This document shows, in pieces, positions 1 to 8,856 of a stretch of 28,349 nt of DNA (its first letter is position 1; every line of letters starts with the position of its first letter). The translations under genes were made by a program, and so were the position numbers. The notes below the pieces were generated by a model. The model was not told the origin of the DNA and made no database searches. It saw only the letters and a list, made by a program, of their open reading frames with translations. The stretch is from RGIG3102 sp964649845 (GTDB taxonomy: Bacteria > Bacillota > Clostridia > Oscillospirales > Ruminococcaceae), in NCBI GenBank assembly GCA_964649845.1, contig CAZYSS010000014.1, positions 1-28,349 of the forward strand, read 5' to 3'.

Positions 1-328
1 GGAATTTTTCATAGATTGGAATGGCTTCTTCAGGTCTGGCAGCTTTTACAAAGGATGGTCTGCGGCCTTTCTTTGTGTCTGCAAACAGGGTAAACTGGCT
101 TATCACCATACAGTCCAGTCCCAGGTCCAGCGGACCGATATTCATCTTGCCGTCGCTGTCTTCAAAAATTCTCAGCTGGCTGATTTTGCTGGCCACAGCC
201 AGTGTGTCGGCAGGGTCATCCCCCTGACGTATGCCAAACAGCACCACCAGACCGGCTCCCATCTCCTGTTTTTCACCGCCGTTTACGGTAATCCAGGCGT
301 TTTTTACTCTTTGTATTACGGCTCTCAT
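1..328 (-). CDS. dtd: D-aminoacyl-tRNA deacylase (Dtd), 3' end cut by window edge
   Basis: Reading the minus strand from an ATG at 328 gives 109 residues that run off the window without a stop. The family hydrolyses D-amino acids (classically D-Tyr) wrongly attached to tRNA, acting as a homodimer in the cytoplasm. The N-terminus (MRAVIQRV), the central NIGPLDLG stretch near residue 63 and SQFTLFADTKKGRRPSF at 77-93 are hallmarks of the family. SQFT lies in the active-site region. The usual length is about 145-150 residues, so roughly 40 are missing, including the C-terminal Gly-cisPro motif. It starts 15 bases after the rel stop on the same strand, the common rel-dtd arrangement, so co-transcription is likely. 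Confidence 0.93.
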   Translation of the reverse strand, partial: MRAVIQRVKNAWITVNGGEKQEMGAGLVVLFGIRQGDDPADTLAVASKISQLRIFEDSDGKMNIGPLDLGLDCMVISQFTLFADTKKGRRPSFVKAARPEEAIPIYEKF

Positions 329-343
329 AATAAACCTCGTATT

Positions 344-2515
344 TTAGCTTCTCTCTACAGAGATAACGTTTTTTGTCTTTTTCAGTTTTGCAATAATGCT
401 GTTCAGGTGGTCTGTGTTTGTAACGCCCACAGTCACGCTCATTGCCAGACGCTTGTCTGATGTCTGTTTGGCGTTCATAGCATAAATCGGCACACGCATA
501 TTGCCAATCCGGGTTGACACCTCTGCCAGCGCCATGCCGTTGTCCATTGCAATGATTTCAAGACTGGCTTTGAAGTCTTCCTTGATGTCGTCTGCCCAGT
601 ATGCTTTTACCCATCTTGCCTGATTTTCAGCATCGATGTTTTTCTGCTGTGCATTTACACAGCTCTTTTTATGGATGGAAACACCAAAGCCTCTTGTGAT
701 AAAGCCTACAATATCATCACCCGGCAGCGGTGAACAGCATTTGGAGAATTTTACCAGACAGTTGTCCAGACCTTCCACAATTACGCCGTTGCTGCTCTTT
801 GGCTTTTTCACAGGTGCAGTTCTCACTGCCACAGGGGTATCACTGGCAGCAGCTTCCTTGTCTTTCTGCAACTTTGTCCAGGCTTCCCTTGCCTTGAAGA
901 TAACTTTGCTCAACTGCAGACCGCCGTAACCCAATGCGGCAAACAGCTCTTCCTTGGTGTTGAATTTCTGTCTCTTTGCCAGGTCTTCCACAAACGGGTC
1001 GTATTCTTCGTCAGACAGATTTATCAGGTTGCGGCGCATTTCCTTGTCCAGCATAGCCTTGCCTTCAACAATATTTTCTTCTTTTCTTTCTTTTTTGAAC
1101 CAGGAGCGGATTTTGCCCTTGGCTTCACTGGTTGTAACTATGTTCAGCCAGTCACGGGATGGGCCTTTGTCTTTAGGACCTGTCACAACCTCGATGATTT
1201 CACCGGTGGACACCTTGTAATCTATGGACACCATACGGCCGTTTACCTTAGCACCCACCATTCTGTTGCCAACAGCAGAGTGAATGGCATAGGCAAAGTC
1301 AATTACTGTGGCACCTGCAGGCAGATTGATAACGTCTCCCTTTGGTGTGAATACAAACAGGTCATCAGGCACCAGGTCGCTTTTGATGCTTGCCAGCAGT
1401 TCTGTGTTGTCGTCTGTGTCCTGCTGGTTTTCCAGCATCTGGCGCACCCATGTCAGCTTTTCGTCCATATTGTCCTGGCCCTGCAGACCGGATTTGTATT
1501 TCCAGTGTGCTGCGATACCGTATTCAGCGGTGTAGTGCATATCCCACGTGCGGATCTGTATTTCAAACGGGATACCGTCCCTGCCCACAACAGATGTATG
1601 CAGTGACTGGTACATATTGGATTTTGGTGATGAGATATAATCCTTGAAACGGGACGGAATAGGGCGGAACATATCGTGCATCAGCATAAGAGCGTTGTAA
1701 CATTCTGAAACATTGTCCAGAATAATTCTTACAGCGTAGATGTCATATATATCGCTTAAATCCCTGCCCTGCATATACAGTTTGCGGTATACACCGTAAA
1801 CGCTTTTTACACGGCCGAAAACTGTGGCATTTGTCAGGCCGAATTCGTGCAGCTTGTTCTTTACATTGCCCACAATGCCGTCTACCAGCGCCTGGGCGTT
1901 GATATCTCTTTCGATAACGTGTTTTACCTCATCATAACCGATTGGGTCAAGGATGCGCAGGGAAATATCCTGCAGTTCGTCCTTGATTTTACTCATACCA
2001 AGACGGTGTGCAATGGAAGAATAGATGTCCATTGTTTCCAGCGCCTTGTCACGCTGTTTCTGTGGTTTCCAGCCTTCGTATGTTCTCATATTGTGCAGTC
2101 TGTCGCACAGTTTGATAATCATTACGCGGATATCCTTGCTCATTGCCAGCAGCATTTTGCGCAGGTTTTCAGCCTGCTGTTCTTCCTGTGTGGACAGCGG
2201 AATCTGGCCCAGCTTTGTAACGCCATCTACCAGCAGGGCAACTTCCTTGTTGAATTCCTTTTCGATTTCTTCCAGAGTAACGGATGTGTCTTCCACCACG
2301 TCGTGCAGGATGGCAGCCACAATACAGGTGGAATCCATACCCAGCTCTGCCAGAATACCTGCCACAGCCAGTGGGTGTTCAATATATGGTTCACCTGTCT
2401 TTCTGAATTGTCCTTCGTGATTTTTTTCAGCCAGCAGATAGGCTTTTTCAATCATTTCCATATCATAGCCTTTGCCGGACTCTTTCAGCATAACTCTCAG
2501 TTCGTTGTATTTCAT
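344..2515 (-). CDS. rel: Bifunctional (p)ppGpp synthetase/hydrolase Rel
   Basis: This 723-residue long-form RelA/SpoT homologue makes and degrades (p)ppGpp, the stringent-response alarmone. The N-terminal HD hydrolase domain is intact: H47, the HDVVEDT motif with H71-D72, and D138 in KLCDRLHN. The synthetase domain (about 230-345) carries GRVKSVYGVYRK and RFKD at 289-292 followed by YQSLHT. The RFKD form, not the EFDD of E. coli RelA, marks bifunctional enzymes. A TGS domain starts near 385 (DLFVFTPKGD). It is followed by a Cys-containing region (KCCSPLPGDD, about 600) and a C-terminal ACT domain (about 648-720). The length is normal. The gene lies 20 bases after recJ and 15 before dtd. The apt gene often found between recJ and rel is absent here. 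Confidence 0.97.
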   Translation of the reverse strand: MKYNELRVMLKESGKGYDMEMIEKAYLLAEKNHEGQFRKTGEPYIEHPLAVAGILAELGMDSTCIVAAILHDVVEDTSVTLEEIEKEFNKEVALLVDGVTKLGQIPLSTQEEQQAENLRKMLLAMSKDIRVMIIKLCDRLHNMRTYEGWKPQKQRDKALETMDIYSSIAHRLGMSKIKDELQDISLRILDPIGYDEVKHVIERDINAQALVDGIVGNVKNKLHEFGLTNATVFGRVKSVYGVYRKLYMQGRDLSDIYDIYAVRIILDNVSECYNALMLMHDMFRPIPSRFKDYISSPKSNMYQSLHTSVVGRDGIPFEIQIRTWDMHYTAEYGIAAHWKYKSGLQGQDNMDEKLTWVRQMLENQQDTDDNTELLASIKSDLVPDDLFVFTPKGDVINLPAGATVIDFAYAIHSAVGNRMVGAKVNGRMVSIDYKVSTGEIIEVVTGPKDKGPSRDWLNIVTTSEAKGKIRSWFKKERKEENIVEGKAMLDKEMRRNLINLSDEEYDPFVEDLAKRQKFNTKEELFAALGYGGLQLSKVIFKAREAWTKLQKDKEAAASDTPVAVRTAPVKKPKSSNGVIVEGLDNCLVKFSKCCSPLPGDDIVGFITRGFGVSIHKKSCVNAQQKNIDAENQARWVKAYWADDIKEDFKASLEIIAMDNGMALAEVSTRIGNMRVPIYAMNAKQTSDKRLAMSVTVGVTNTDHLNSIIAKLKKTKNVISVERS

Positions 2516-2535
2516 AAAAGCACCACCAATCAGGT

Positions 2536-4566
2536 TTATTGCAGTGAAAGAAGGATTTTACTGCTCATCAGGTCCTTCTTTTCCTTTACAGCCACAGGGG
2601 CGTAATAGTTGATAATATCTGTGCGCACCGGTTCTATCAGTCCCAGGTCCATCAGCACATCAATGATAATCTGTATCCTGCCGCTGGACATTGTGTTGAA
2701 CGCTGTGAACAGTGGGCGCAGGTCATCACAGTTTACCTTTTCAGCCATAATCTTTCTGTAAATCAGCACCACGTCATTTCTCACAGGGCGCAGAATGTTC
2801 TTTTTCTCTCCGGACAGGCTGAAATCATTTATAAACAGACGGTATATGTCATAATCGTCAATCATTTTTTCGGTCATTCCCACAGGGCGCACCTCTTTGA
2901 TACGCATGGAAACCATATCCCCATTTTCGCTCTGGAATATGGACAGTGAGAAGCAGGCGTCTATATAGTCTCCTGGCTTGTAGGCAAATTCCGCAGGGGA
3001 CATATTGAACATTATGCCCTGGGAAATATTGTTGCCCTGACGCATTTTTATACGCACGTGCTTGCCGTCAGACACAGGGAACACGGCAGTAATCTGCACA
3101 TTTCTGGCCATAAACAGGGGACTAGGGTTGCCGTTGCCAAACGGTGAAACAAAATCCACCTGACTTACAGACTGCACATTGATTTCACCCAGTGAAACCA
3201 GGCAGTCAATATCCAGTGCCTGTGTTTTGCTCATCTTTTCGTTGCCGTTGGCAAATTCGTTGATAGCGCGGCGGAAAGGTTCCAGATTTTCTTTTTCCAC
3301 CGCCAGACCTGCTGCCAGTTCGTGACCGCCAAAGCGTATAAGGTATTCCTTTACGTTGTCCAGCGCGTTGTGCAGGCTGAAGGCAGGTACACTGCGGCCA
3401 CTGCCTTTGTATTCGTCCCCATCTTTTGTAAATACAATTGCAGGACGGGAGTATTTTTCCACCAGACGGCTGGCTACTATGCCCACCACACCAGGGTGGT
3501 ATTCATCGCCCCACACCACAATAACGCGGTCTTTCAGCATATCTGCATTATCCTGCAGTTCGTTGGTAATATCCTCTGCCATTTTGTTCTGTGTGTCCTG
3601 GCGCTTGCGGTTTTCGCTGTCCAGGAAGGCAGCCAGATTGTCTGCATCCTCCTCGTCTTCACACAGCAACAGTTCCAGTGCGCTGGTGGCGTCACTCATT
3701 CTGCCTGCGGCGTTAATTCGTGGGGCAATTGTGTATGCAATATTTTCGCTGGTCACCTCTTTGCCCTGCAGACCGCTGATTTTTATCAGGCTTTCAAAGC
3801 CACAGCGAGGGGCGCTGTTAAGTATTTCCAGCCCGGCTTTTACAAGGGTGCGGTTTTCGCCATCCAGCAGCATCAGGTCAGCTACTGTGCCGGTGCAGAC
3901 AAAGTCTGCGTAATAGTCCAGCATTTCTTCGCAGGACACACCCTCCAGAGCGCATACCAGCTTGAAAGCCACACCAACCCCTGCCAGTATTTTGCAAGGG
4001 GAAGTATCGTCTTTCTGCAGTGGGTCCACCACAGCCAGCGCAGCAGGTATCTCCCGTTTTGGCAGATGGTGGTCTGTGATTACTATATCCAGACCAATGC
4101 TGTTGGCAAATGCCACCTCATCAATGGCAGAAATACCGTTGTCAACAGTGATTACCAGGCCAACGCCTTTTTCTTTGAATTTTGCAAGGACGGCACTGTT
4201 GAGACCGTAACCCTCGCTTTCTCTGTTTGGCAGCTTGTAGAAAACGTTTGCCCCCACGCTTTCCAGATAGGAAAACAGGGTAGCTGTTGCACATACGCCG
4301 TCTACATCGTAGTCACCGTAAATCACAATCTTTTCATCGCTTTCTATCGCCTGCCATATGCGCCGAACTGCTTTGTCCATATCTTTCATCAGAAAGGGGT
4401 CAGACAGCGGCGCACTGTCCAGATATTTTGTTGTTGCCCGCTCTTTTGTGCGGACATCCCTGGCCAGCAGCACCTTTGCCAGCAGGCTGTTTATATTCAG
4501 CTGCCTGCACAGGCCGTCCACTTCAGCAGGGGAAAATTCTTTTACATTCCACTTTCGATAAAGCAT
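2536..4566 (-). CDS. recJ: Single-stranded-DNA-specific exonuclease RecJ
   Basis: This 676-residue protein belongs to the DHH/DHHA1 phosphoesterases. RecJ degrades single-stranded DNA 5' to 3' in recombination and base-excision repair, using Mn2+/Mg2+. Visible motifs are GDYDVDGVCATA (D85, D87, D89), VITVDNG (D142), VITDHH (D165-H166-H167), RINAAGRMSDA, and DHHA1 elements with GSGRSVPAFSLHNAL and RFGGHELAAGL. An OB-like region follows (SPFGNGNPSPLF). The last ~120 residues form the extra C-terminal region typical of Firmicutes RecJ. It begins at the ATG just downstream of an AGAGG ribosome site. It opens a recJ-rel-dtd run on the minus strand; a 244-bp gap with a family B repeat separates it from the FAD dehydrogenase upstream. 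Confidence 0.96.
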   Translation of the reverse strand: MLYRKWNVKEFSPAEVDGLCRQLNINSLLAKVLLARDVRTKERATTKYLDSAPLSDPFLMKDMDKAVRRIWQAIESDEKIVIYGDYDVDGVCATATLFSYLESVGANVFYKLPNRESEGYGLNSAVLAKFKEKGVGLVITVDNGISAIDEVAFANSIGLDIVITDHHLPKREIPAALAVVDPLQKDDTSPCKILAGVGVAFKLVCALEGVSCEEMLDYYADFVCTGTVADLMLLDGENRTLVKAGLEILNSAPRCGFESLIKISGLQGKEVTSENIAYTIAPRINAAGRMSDATSALELLLCEDEEDADNLAAFLDSENRKRQDTQNKMAEDITNELQDNADMLKDRVIVVWGDEYHPGVVGIVASRLVEKYSRPAIVFTKDGDEYKGSGRSVPAFSLHNALDNVKEYLIRFGGHELAAGLAVEKENLEPFRRAINEFANGNEKMSKTQALDIDCLVSLGEINVQSVSQVDFVSPFGNGNPSPLFMARNVQITAVFPVSDGKHVRIKMRQGNNISQGIMFNMSPAEFAYKPGDYIDACFSLSIFQSENGDMVSMRIKEVRPVGMTEKMIDDYDIYRLFINDFSLSGEKKNILRPVRNDVVLIYRKIMAEKVNCDDLRPLFTAFNTMSSGRIQIIIDVLMDLGLIEPVRTDIINYYAPVAVKEKKDLMSSKILLSLQ

Positions 4567-4610
4567 CTAAACCTCTATATATTATTTTTTATAAACGAAA
4601 TTAAGTGAGT

Positions 4611-4702
4611 GTCATTCAGAGGAGGGCGTAGCCCGACGAAGAATCGCATATGCTTTGAATTGATATTGAATGCAATCCTCATAGCAATCTGCTCGGAATG
4701 AC
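4611..4702. repeat. Family B dispersed repeat (GTCATTC...GAATGAC)
   Basis: This 92-bp intergenic element is bounded by the inverted heptamers GTCATTC and GAATGAC. It contains CGAAGAATC close to the left end, a tract also present at 18293-18382 and 18594-18689. It lies between the FAD dehydrogenase and recJ, both on the minus strand, and accounts for most of the 4567-4810 gap. No coding content is visible. Confidence 0.75.
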
Positions 4703-4781
4703 ATATGGTTTTATGAAAACATCAGCATAGGGGCAATTCACGAATTGTCCGTCAAAGCACTGTTTTCACAAATGACAAACA

Positions 4782-4803
4782 GCAGAGAAGCATTCTCCTC
4801 TGC
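4782..4803 (-). terminator. Probable intrinsic terminator of the cdaA-cdaR-FAD dehydrogenase operon
   Basis: A nine-pair stem (one G-U pair) with a 4-base loop starts 8 bases after the FAD dehydrogenase stop on the minus strand, followed by TGTTTGTC. The T tract is weak, so termination may be partial. Confidence 0.5.
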
Positions 4804-4810
4804 AAAATTG

Positions 4811-6394
4811 TCAGTATGCCGGTCTGTATTTTTCACAGATATACTGTGCCACGCGCACCCCGTCCACAGCGGCGCTCATAATGCCGCCTGCATAGCCGGC
4901 GCCTTCGCCGGTAGGGTACAGACCTTTTATATTGCTCTGGTAATCCTCATCCCTGAAAATTCTTACAGGGGAGGATGTTCTTGTTTCCACGCCTGTCAGC
5001 AGGCTGTCCTTTGCGGCAAAGCCCGGCAGTTTTCTGTCCAACACAGGTAATGCGCTGCGCAGATTTTCTGCTATAAAGGATGGGAACAGTTTATCAAAAT
5101 CAGCATCAACCACACCCAATGGGTATGTTGGCTGTACACGTTTCATATTCATACCCGGTTTGCGTGACAGGAATCTGTCCACCGTTTGTGCCGGGGCTTT
5201 GTAACTTTTGCCACCCAGTTCAAATGCGGTTTTTTCCAGCTTTCTTTGGAAAGCAATAGCTTTTGTAAAGTCATCGTCAAAGTCTTTTGGCTCTACGGAA
5301 ACCACCAGTGCGCTGTTGGCGTTTTTACCGTCACGGGCATGGCGGCTCATACCGTTTACCACCACAGTGTTTTCCTCGCTGGCAGCTGCCACCACCTGAC
5401 CGCCGGGGCACATACAGAATGTGTACACACCCCTGTCCCCTTTGGTGTGGCTCAGCTGGTACTCGCCCTTTGGCAGGGCAGGGTGACCTGCCAAACTGTG
5501 GTACAGTCCTTTGTCAATTTCACTCTGCAGGTGTTCAATTCTGACCCCTACGCTGAAAGGCTTGGCACCCATATTTACACCGCGGTCTTTCAGCACAAAG
5601 AACAGCTCCCTTGCGCTGTGGCCTGTGGCAAGTATCAGGTTTTCTGTGGCTATTTCACCGCTTGTGGTTTTTACCCCCACAATGCGGTCGTTTTTTATGA
5701 TTATATCTGTCAGGGCGGTGTCAAACATAACCTGGCCGCCCAGAGAGATTATTTCTTTTCGTATGTTTTTTATTACGTCCACCAGCAGGTCAGTGCCGAT
5801 GTGTGGCTTTGCCATTTTTGCAATTTCTGCAGGTGCGCCGTGCCGGATAAATGTATCCATTACAAAACCACAGCGCTCATCAGAAATTCTTGTGGTCAGT
5901 TTGCCGTCAGAAAAAGTGCCTGCACCGCCTTCCCCAAACTGTATATTGCTGGCGGTGTTCAGTATGCCTTTTTCTTCAAAATCTTTTACTGTCTCTATTC
6001 TCCTGTCTATTTCCTGGCCCATTTCCAGCACCACAGGGGCAAAGCCTTTTCTTGCCAGCACCAGTGCTGCCAGAATACCTGCAGGACCAAAACCGCATAT
6101 CACTGGGCGGCTGGTCATAGGTGTTTCACCATTGCCGAATGTGATTTCAGGCTCAGGCTTCACAGAAATATCCTTGTGTTTGCCTTTGAATTTTTCTTCT
6201 GCTTCTGGTTTGACCAGCTTTGCGGCAACACTGTACACAAAATTCACATCCCCTTTGCGGGCATCTATGCTTACCTTGTGTACCCATATGTCAGCTATAG
6301 CTGTTTTTGGCAGCCCCAGCAGCTTTATGGCTCTGTCAATTGCCATTTCGCCGGAGGATGATATATTCAGTTTGATATTGTTTATTAAAATCAT
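4811..6394 (-). CDS. FAD-dependent dehydrogenase of the COG2509 type
   Basis: This 527-residue protein resembles the uncharacterised NAD(P)/FAD-dependent dehydrogenases grouped as COG2509. Residues 1-60 form a small N-terminal domain (MILINNIKLN...). The dinucleotide-binding motif GFGPAG is at 101-106 after RPVIC, and a glutamate (LEMG) ends the second strand of the Rossmann fold. Downstream stretches such as NIQFGEGGAGTFSDGKL and the C-terminal YPTGEGAGYAGGIMSAAVDG fit FAD contacts in this family. The substrate is unknown. A GGAGGG ribosome site precedes the ATG. It starts 21 bases after cdaR, so it is probably the third gene of the c-di-AMP operon. glmM, the usual partner of cdaA-cdaR, is not found downstream. 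Confidence 0.85.
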   Translation of the reverse strand: MILINNIKLNISSSGEMAIDRAIKLLGLPKTAIADIWVHKVSIDARKGDVNFVYSVAAKLVKPEAEEKFKGKHKDISVKPEPEITFGNGETPMTSRPVICGFGPAGILAALVLARKGFAPVVLEMGQEIDRRIETVKDFEEKGILNTASNIQFGEGGAGTFSDGKLTTRISDERCGFVMDTFIRHGAPAEIAKMAKPHIGTDLLVDVIKNIRKEIISLGGQVMFDTALTDIIIKNDRIVGVKTTSGEIATENLILATGHSARELFFVLKDRGVNMGAKPFSVGVRIEHLQSEIDKGLYHSLAGHPALPKGEYQLSHTKGDRGVYTFCMCPGGQVVAAASEENTVVVNGMSRHARDGKNANSALVVSVEPKDFDDDFTKAIAFQRKLEKTAFELGGKSYKAPAQTVDRFLSRKPGMNMKRVQPTYPLGVVDADFDKLFPSFIAENLRSALPVLDRKLPGFAAKDSLLTGVETRTSSPVRIFRDEDYQSNIKGLYPTGEGAGYAGGIMSAAVDGVRVAQYICEKYRPAY

Positions 6395-6415
6395 ATATAC
6401 CCTCCGGGTTAGCTG

Positions 6416-7660
6416 TTATTTTTTGATATTTACTGTGTATACGCCTTTTACATAGGCTGCGTTTGTGGATGGAATTATGAGATCCACCTCTACAGACTGC
6501 TGCCCCTGTGCGGCAGATAGCCTTGCGGCGTCAATCTGCGCTATTACGCTGCCGTTTGACAGGCTTTCCACAGCTTCTTTTTCACCAACAACAATTACGT
6601 TGTTGATATGGTTGGTCAACAGTTCAATATCGTTGTTGGCATCATTGAGAATCTTGATTTCAGATACAGACATTGTGCGCTGCACCAGATTGCTGCCGGA
6701 AACGGTGGTGGAAATATGTGTGATTTCGTCCAGACTGCGGTAGCCGGTAGGCAGTTTCAGTTCAAAGGTATATGTTGTATCTGTTTCCAATGTGGCCAGG
6801 TCAATATAACCCACCACCAGGTCTGTCAGCGCAGATGCGTTCTGTGCAGGTACAGAAAGACGGATTGTATCTGCAGAAAGTGTCTGTTTCAGTATTGAAG
6901 TTTCAAAACCTGCAGGAACATTCACATATTCCACTTTTACAGGCAGGCTCACTTCTTTCATAATCGGGATTGTGATATCCACATCGCTTACGCTCAGTGT
7001 CAGCAGCTTTGTGTCCATCTCTGCATCGTTTGCGTCATACAGACGTATTCTGCTGGCCAGCACAGAAGTCTGGCTCAGTGTTTCTGTGGACACTGTGGCA
7101 GCCACCACTCTCTCGATGGTGTTCACCTTGTATTCAGGGCCGGTAACAGTGATTGTGCTTGGGTTGGTGGATGGTCTGTCTGCCATATAGTTCTGGTCAA
7201 CCACCACAGAGGAAATATCCACTTCCACAGGGAATTCCTTGCTCACCAGCTTATCCAGACGCACTGTCACGCTGTCGTGGCTGAAAGAGTTAATAGTAAA
7301 GTTTGAAATATTTGATGTTTTGTCTGATGTCAGCAGGAAAGTGTATGTACCTGCGCCATCAATGCCTGTGATACTTGGATAGATGATAATATCGTCTGCA
7401 GTCAGGTCGCCTGTAACGCTTCTCGGTCCTGTCACAGATACGTCTACAGTGGAAATATCTGTTTCAATCACGTCCAGTCCCATGGACTGATAGGCGCTGG
7501 CGCGGTACTGCATATTGATAGGTACATCGTGAATTGTGGTGGTGTGTTCGTTGTTTACAAAAACCACAACATAGCCCCACATAGCTATAGCTATAAATAC
7601 AGAGAGAACAGCCAGAAAACGCTCATTCTCCCACAGGCGGGAAAGTTTACCGTTGGTCAT
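6416..7660 (-). CDS. cdaR: YbbR-domain protein, CdaA regulator (CdaR)
   Basis: This 414-residue protein has one N-terminal membrane segment (about 14-34, LAVLSVFIAIAMWGYVVVFV) followed by a long extracytoplasmic region. That region contains repeated YbbR-type beta modules of about 85 residues, with recurring VEVDIS/VKVEYV strands and VTGPxxxV turns. CdaR binds and modulates the diadenylate cyclase CdaA at the membrane. The length suits roughly three to four modules. The ATG at 7660 lies inside the end of cdaA (14-base overlap), and its ribosome site AAGGAGG is within the cdaA coding sequence, so translation is probably coupled. The C-terminus ends shortly after the last module (VYTVNIKK). Confidence 0.92.
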   Translation of the reverse strand: MTNGKLSRLWENERFLAVLSVFIAIAMWGYVVVFVNNEHTTTIHDVPINMQYRASAYQSMGLDVIETDISTVDVSVTGPRSVTGDLTADDIIIYPSITGIDGAGTYTFLLTSDKTSNISNFTINSFSHDSVTVRLDKLVSKEFPVEVDISSVVVDQNYMADRPSTNPSTITVTGPEYKVNTIERVVAATVSTETLSQTSVLASRIRLYDANDAEMDTKLLTLSVSDVDITIPIMKEVSLPVKVEYVNVPAGFETSILKQTLSADTIRLSVPAQNASALTDLVVGYIDLATLETDTTYTFELKLPTGYRSLDEITHISTTVSGSNLVQRTMSVSEIKILNDANNDIELLTNHINNVIVVGEKEAVESLSNGSVIAQIDAARLSAAQGQQSVEVDLIIPSTNAAYVKGVYTVNIKK

Positions 7661-8525
7661 TGTCTTTCCTCCTTAAAAATTTGCTGTATGCATTTTTGTC
7701 CTGTGCCGCCAGGATAGGCTGTACAAATTCCTTGTCCAGTGTTTCATACAGTGACTGTCTGTCCAGGTTTCTTCTCAATACGCCATTTTTGGCATAGGAG
7801 ATAGTGCCTGTTTCTTCGCTTACAACCAGGGCGATAACGTCACTCACTTCGCTTATGCCCAGGGCAGCGCGGTGGCGTGTGCCCATATCCTTGCTGATTT
7901 CCAGATTGTCACTCAATGGCAGCACACAGGCGGCGTGGGTGATTCTGCCGTCGTGCACAATCACAGCACCGTCGTGGAGAGGGGAGCCGTCATAGAAAAT
8001 TGTGCCGATAAGTTCCGGCGTTATGTCACTGTTTACCACAGTGCCGGTCCGCTTTATGTTTTCCAGCCTTGTAAAATTTTCCATTACAATCAGGGCACCT
8101 GTCTGCTTTTCGCTCATACGTTCAATGCCGTCACAGATGGCAATAATAGCTTTGCGCAGGCGGTCCACCTCAATTTCCTCTGCAGTTTTCTTTCTGAAAA
8201 CCGACAGGGAAACGCTCATACCGGATATAACCTGCTCCAGCGCGCGGCGCAGTTCCGGCTGGAATATAATCAGCAATGCAATAAAACCTACCTGCAGCAG
8301 ATTGTCTATCAGGAAGGTCACTGTTTTCAGATTAAAGGTTATGGCAACCACATAAACCGCAAAAAACAAAAGCAGACCGCTCCGTATCTGGAAAGCGCGG
8401 GTTTTTTTCAGGATAATCAGCACCTGATACACAACAAAAGCAATTATTGCTATATCAATCAGGTCTGCAAAGCCTATGGATTGCACAATACTTAAAAGTC
8501 TGCCTGTAAAATCGGCAAAGGTCAT
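7647..8525 (-). CDS. cdaA: Diadenylate cyclase CdaA (c-di-AMP synthase)
   Basis: This 292-residue membrane enzyme condenses two ATP into cyclic di-AMP, which controls K+ and osmolyte balance and cell-wall homeostasis. Three hydrophobic segments occupy about 22-40, 51-66 and 74-89. The DisA_N catalytic domain follows, with the DGA motif at D185-G186-A187 (SPLHDGAVIV) and the RHR motif at R217-H218-R219 (GTRHRAALGISE). The FYDGSPLHDGA context is characteristic of CdaA-type enzymes rather than DisA. The ribosome site AAAGGTGG lies ahead of the ATG. It is the first gene of a cdaA-cdaR-FAD dehydrogenase unit, with an extended -10 promoter about 70 bases upstream. Confidence 0.96.
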   Translation of the reverse strand: MTFADFTGRLLSIVQSIGFADLIDIAIIAFVVYQVLIILKKTRAFQIRSGLLLFFAVYVVAITFNLKTVTFLIDNLLQVGFIALLIIFQPELRRALEQVISGMSVSLSVFRKKTAEEIEVDRLRKAIIAICDGIERMSEKQTGALIVMENFTRLENIKRTGTVVNSDITPELIGTIFYDGSPLHDGAVIVHDGRITHAACVLPLSDNLEISKDMGTRHRAALGISEVSDVIALVVSEETGTISYAKNGVLRRNLDRQSLYETLDKEFVQPILAAQDKNAYSKFLRRKDNDQR

Positions 8526-8591
8526 TTACTGCACCACCTTTATATAGTTTACAGCTGTTTTCGCAGCCAGAATAATCGTTCTTATCCTATT

Positions 8592-8600
8592 ATTTTAGCA
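8592..8600 (-). promoter_or_regulatory. Extended -10 promoter element upstream of cdaA
   Basis: On the minus strand TGCTAAAAT reads as an extended -10 (TG, one base, TAAAAT), located about 67 bases upstream of the cdaA start. A convincing -35 is not visible, as expected for extended -10 promoters. No c-di-AMP riboswitch-like fold was recognised between it and the gene. Confidence 0.45.
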
Positions 8601-8709
8601 TATAAATAGGAATATTAAAAGTAAAAAAGAAAAATTGTAATAAAAGATTAATGATTTATGCACATATCCCCTGGGGATAGCGATTTTGTTTGTGCGTTGC
8701 TGTAACTGC

Positions 8710-8820
8710 ATAGGGGCGGATAATATCCGCCCATAAAATACCCACAAAACCGGAAATCTACACATATCCTGTAGGGGCGACCTGTGGTCGTCCGTGGGAG
8801 GCGGAACGCCTCCCCTACGG
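8710..8820. repeat. Family A dispersed repeats (two units) in the ispDF-cdaA gap
   Basis: The 331-bp gap 8526-8856 holds the cdaA promoter region and two family A units. The first, 8710-8733, contains GGGCGGATAATATCCGCCC, a perfect hairpin. The second, 8771-8820, begins GTAGGGGCGACC, contains GGAGGCGGAACGCCTCC and ends CCCCTACGG. ORFs read through this stretch are repeat artefacts. Similar units occur at 10878-10938, 14073-14227, 18202-18482 and 27040-27192. Confidence 0.75.
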
Positions 8821-8856
8821 ATTGTGGATAATCCAAGCCTGTATGCTGTTGCGCAG

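Noticed and set aside
3322..4608. 428-codon plus-strand ORF opposite recJ
   Set aside because: It is an antisense shadow of a complete RecJ with all motifs; its translation is Cys/His/Phe-rich with no domain and no ribosome site.
5186..6455. Long plus-strand ORFs (391 and 314 codons) opposite the FAD dehydrogenase
   Set aside because: They mirror a conserved flavoprotein; long antisense frames recur in this genome because its genes rarely use TTA, CTA and TCA codons.
8526..8640. A c-di-AMP (ydaO) riboswitch upstream of cdaA
   Set aside because: The leader is about 115 bases, AT-rich and without the conserved ydaO core; only an extended -10 element stands out.
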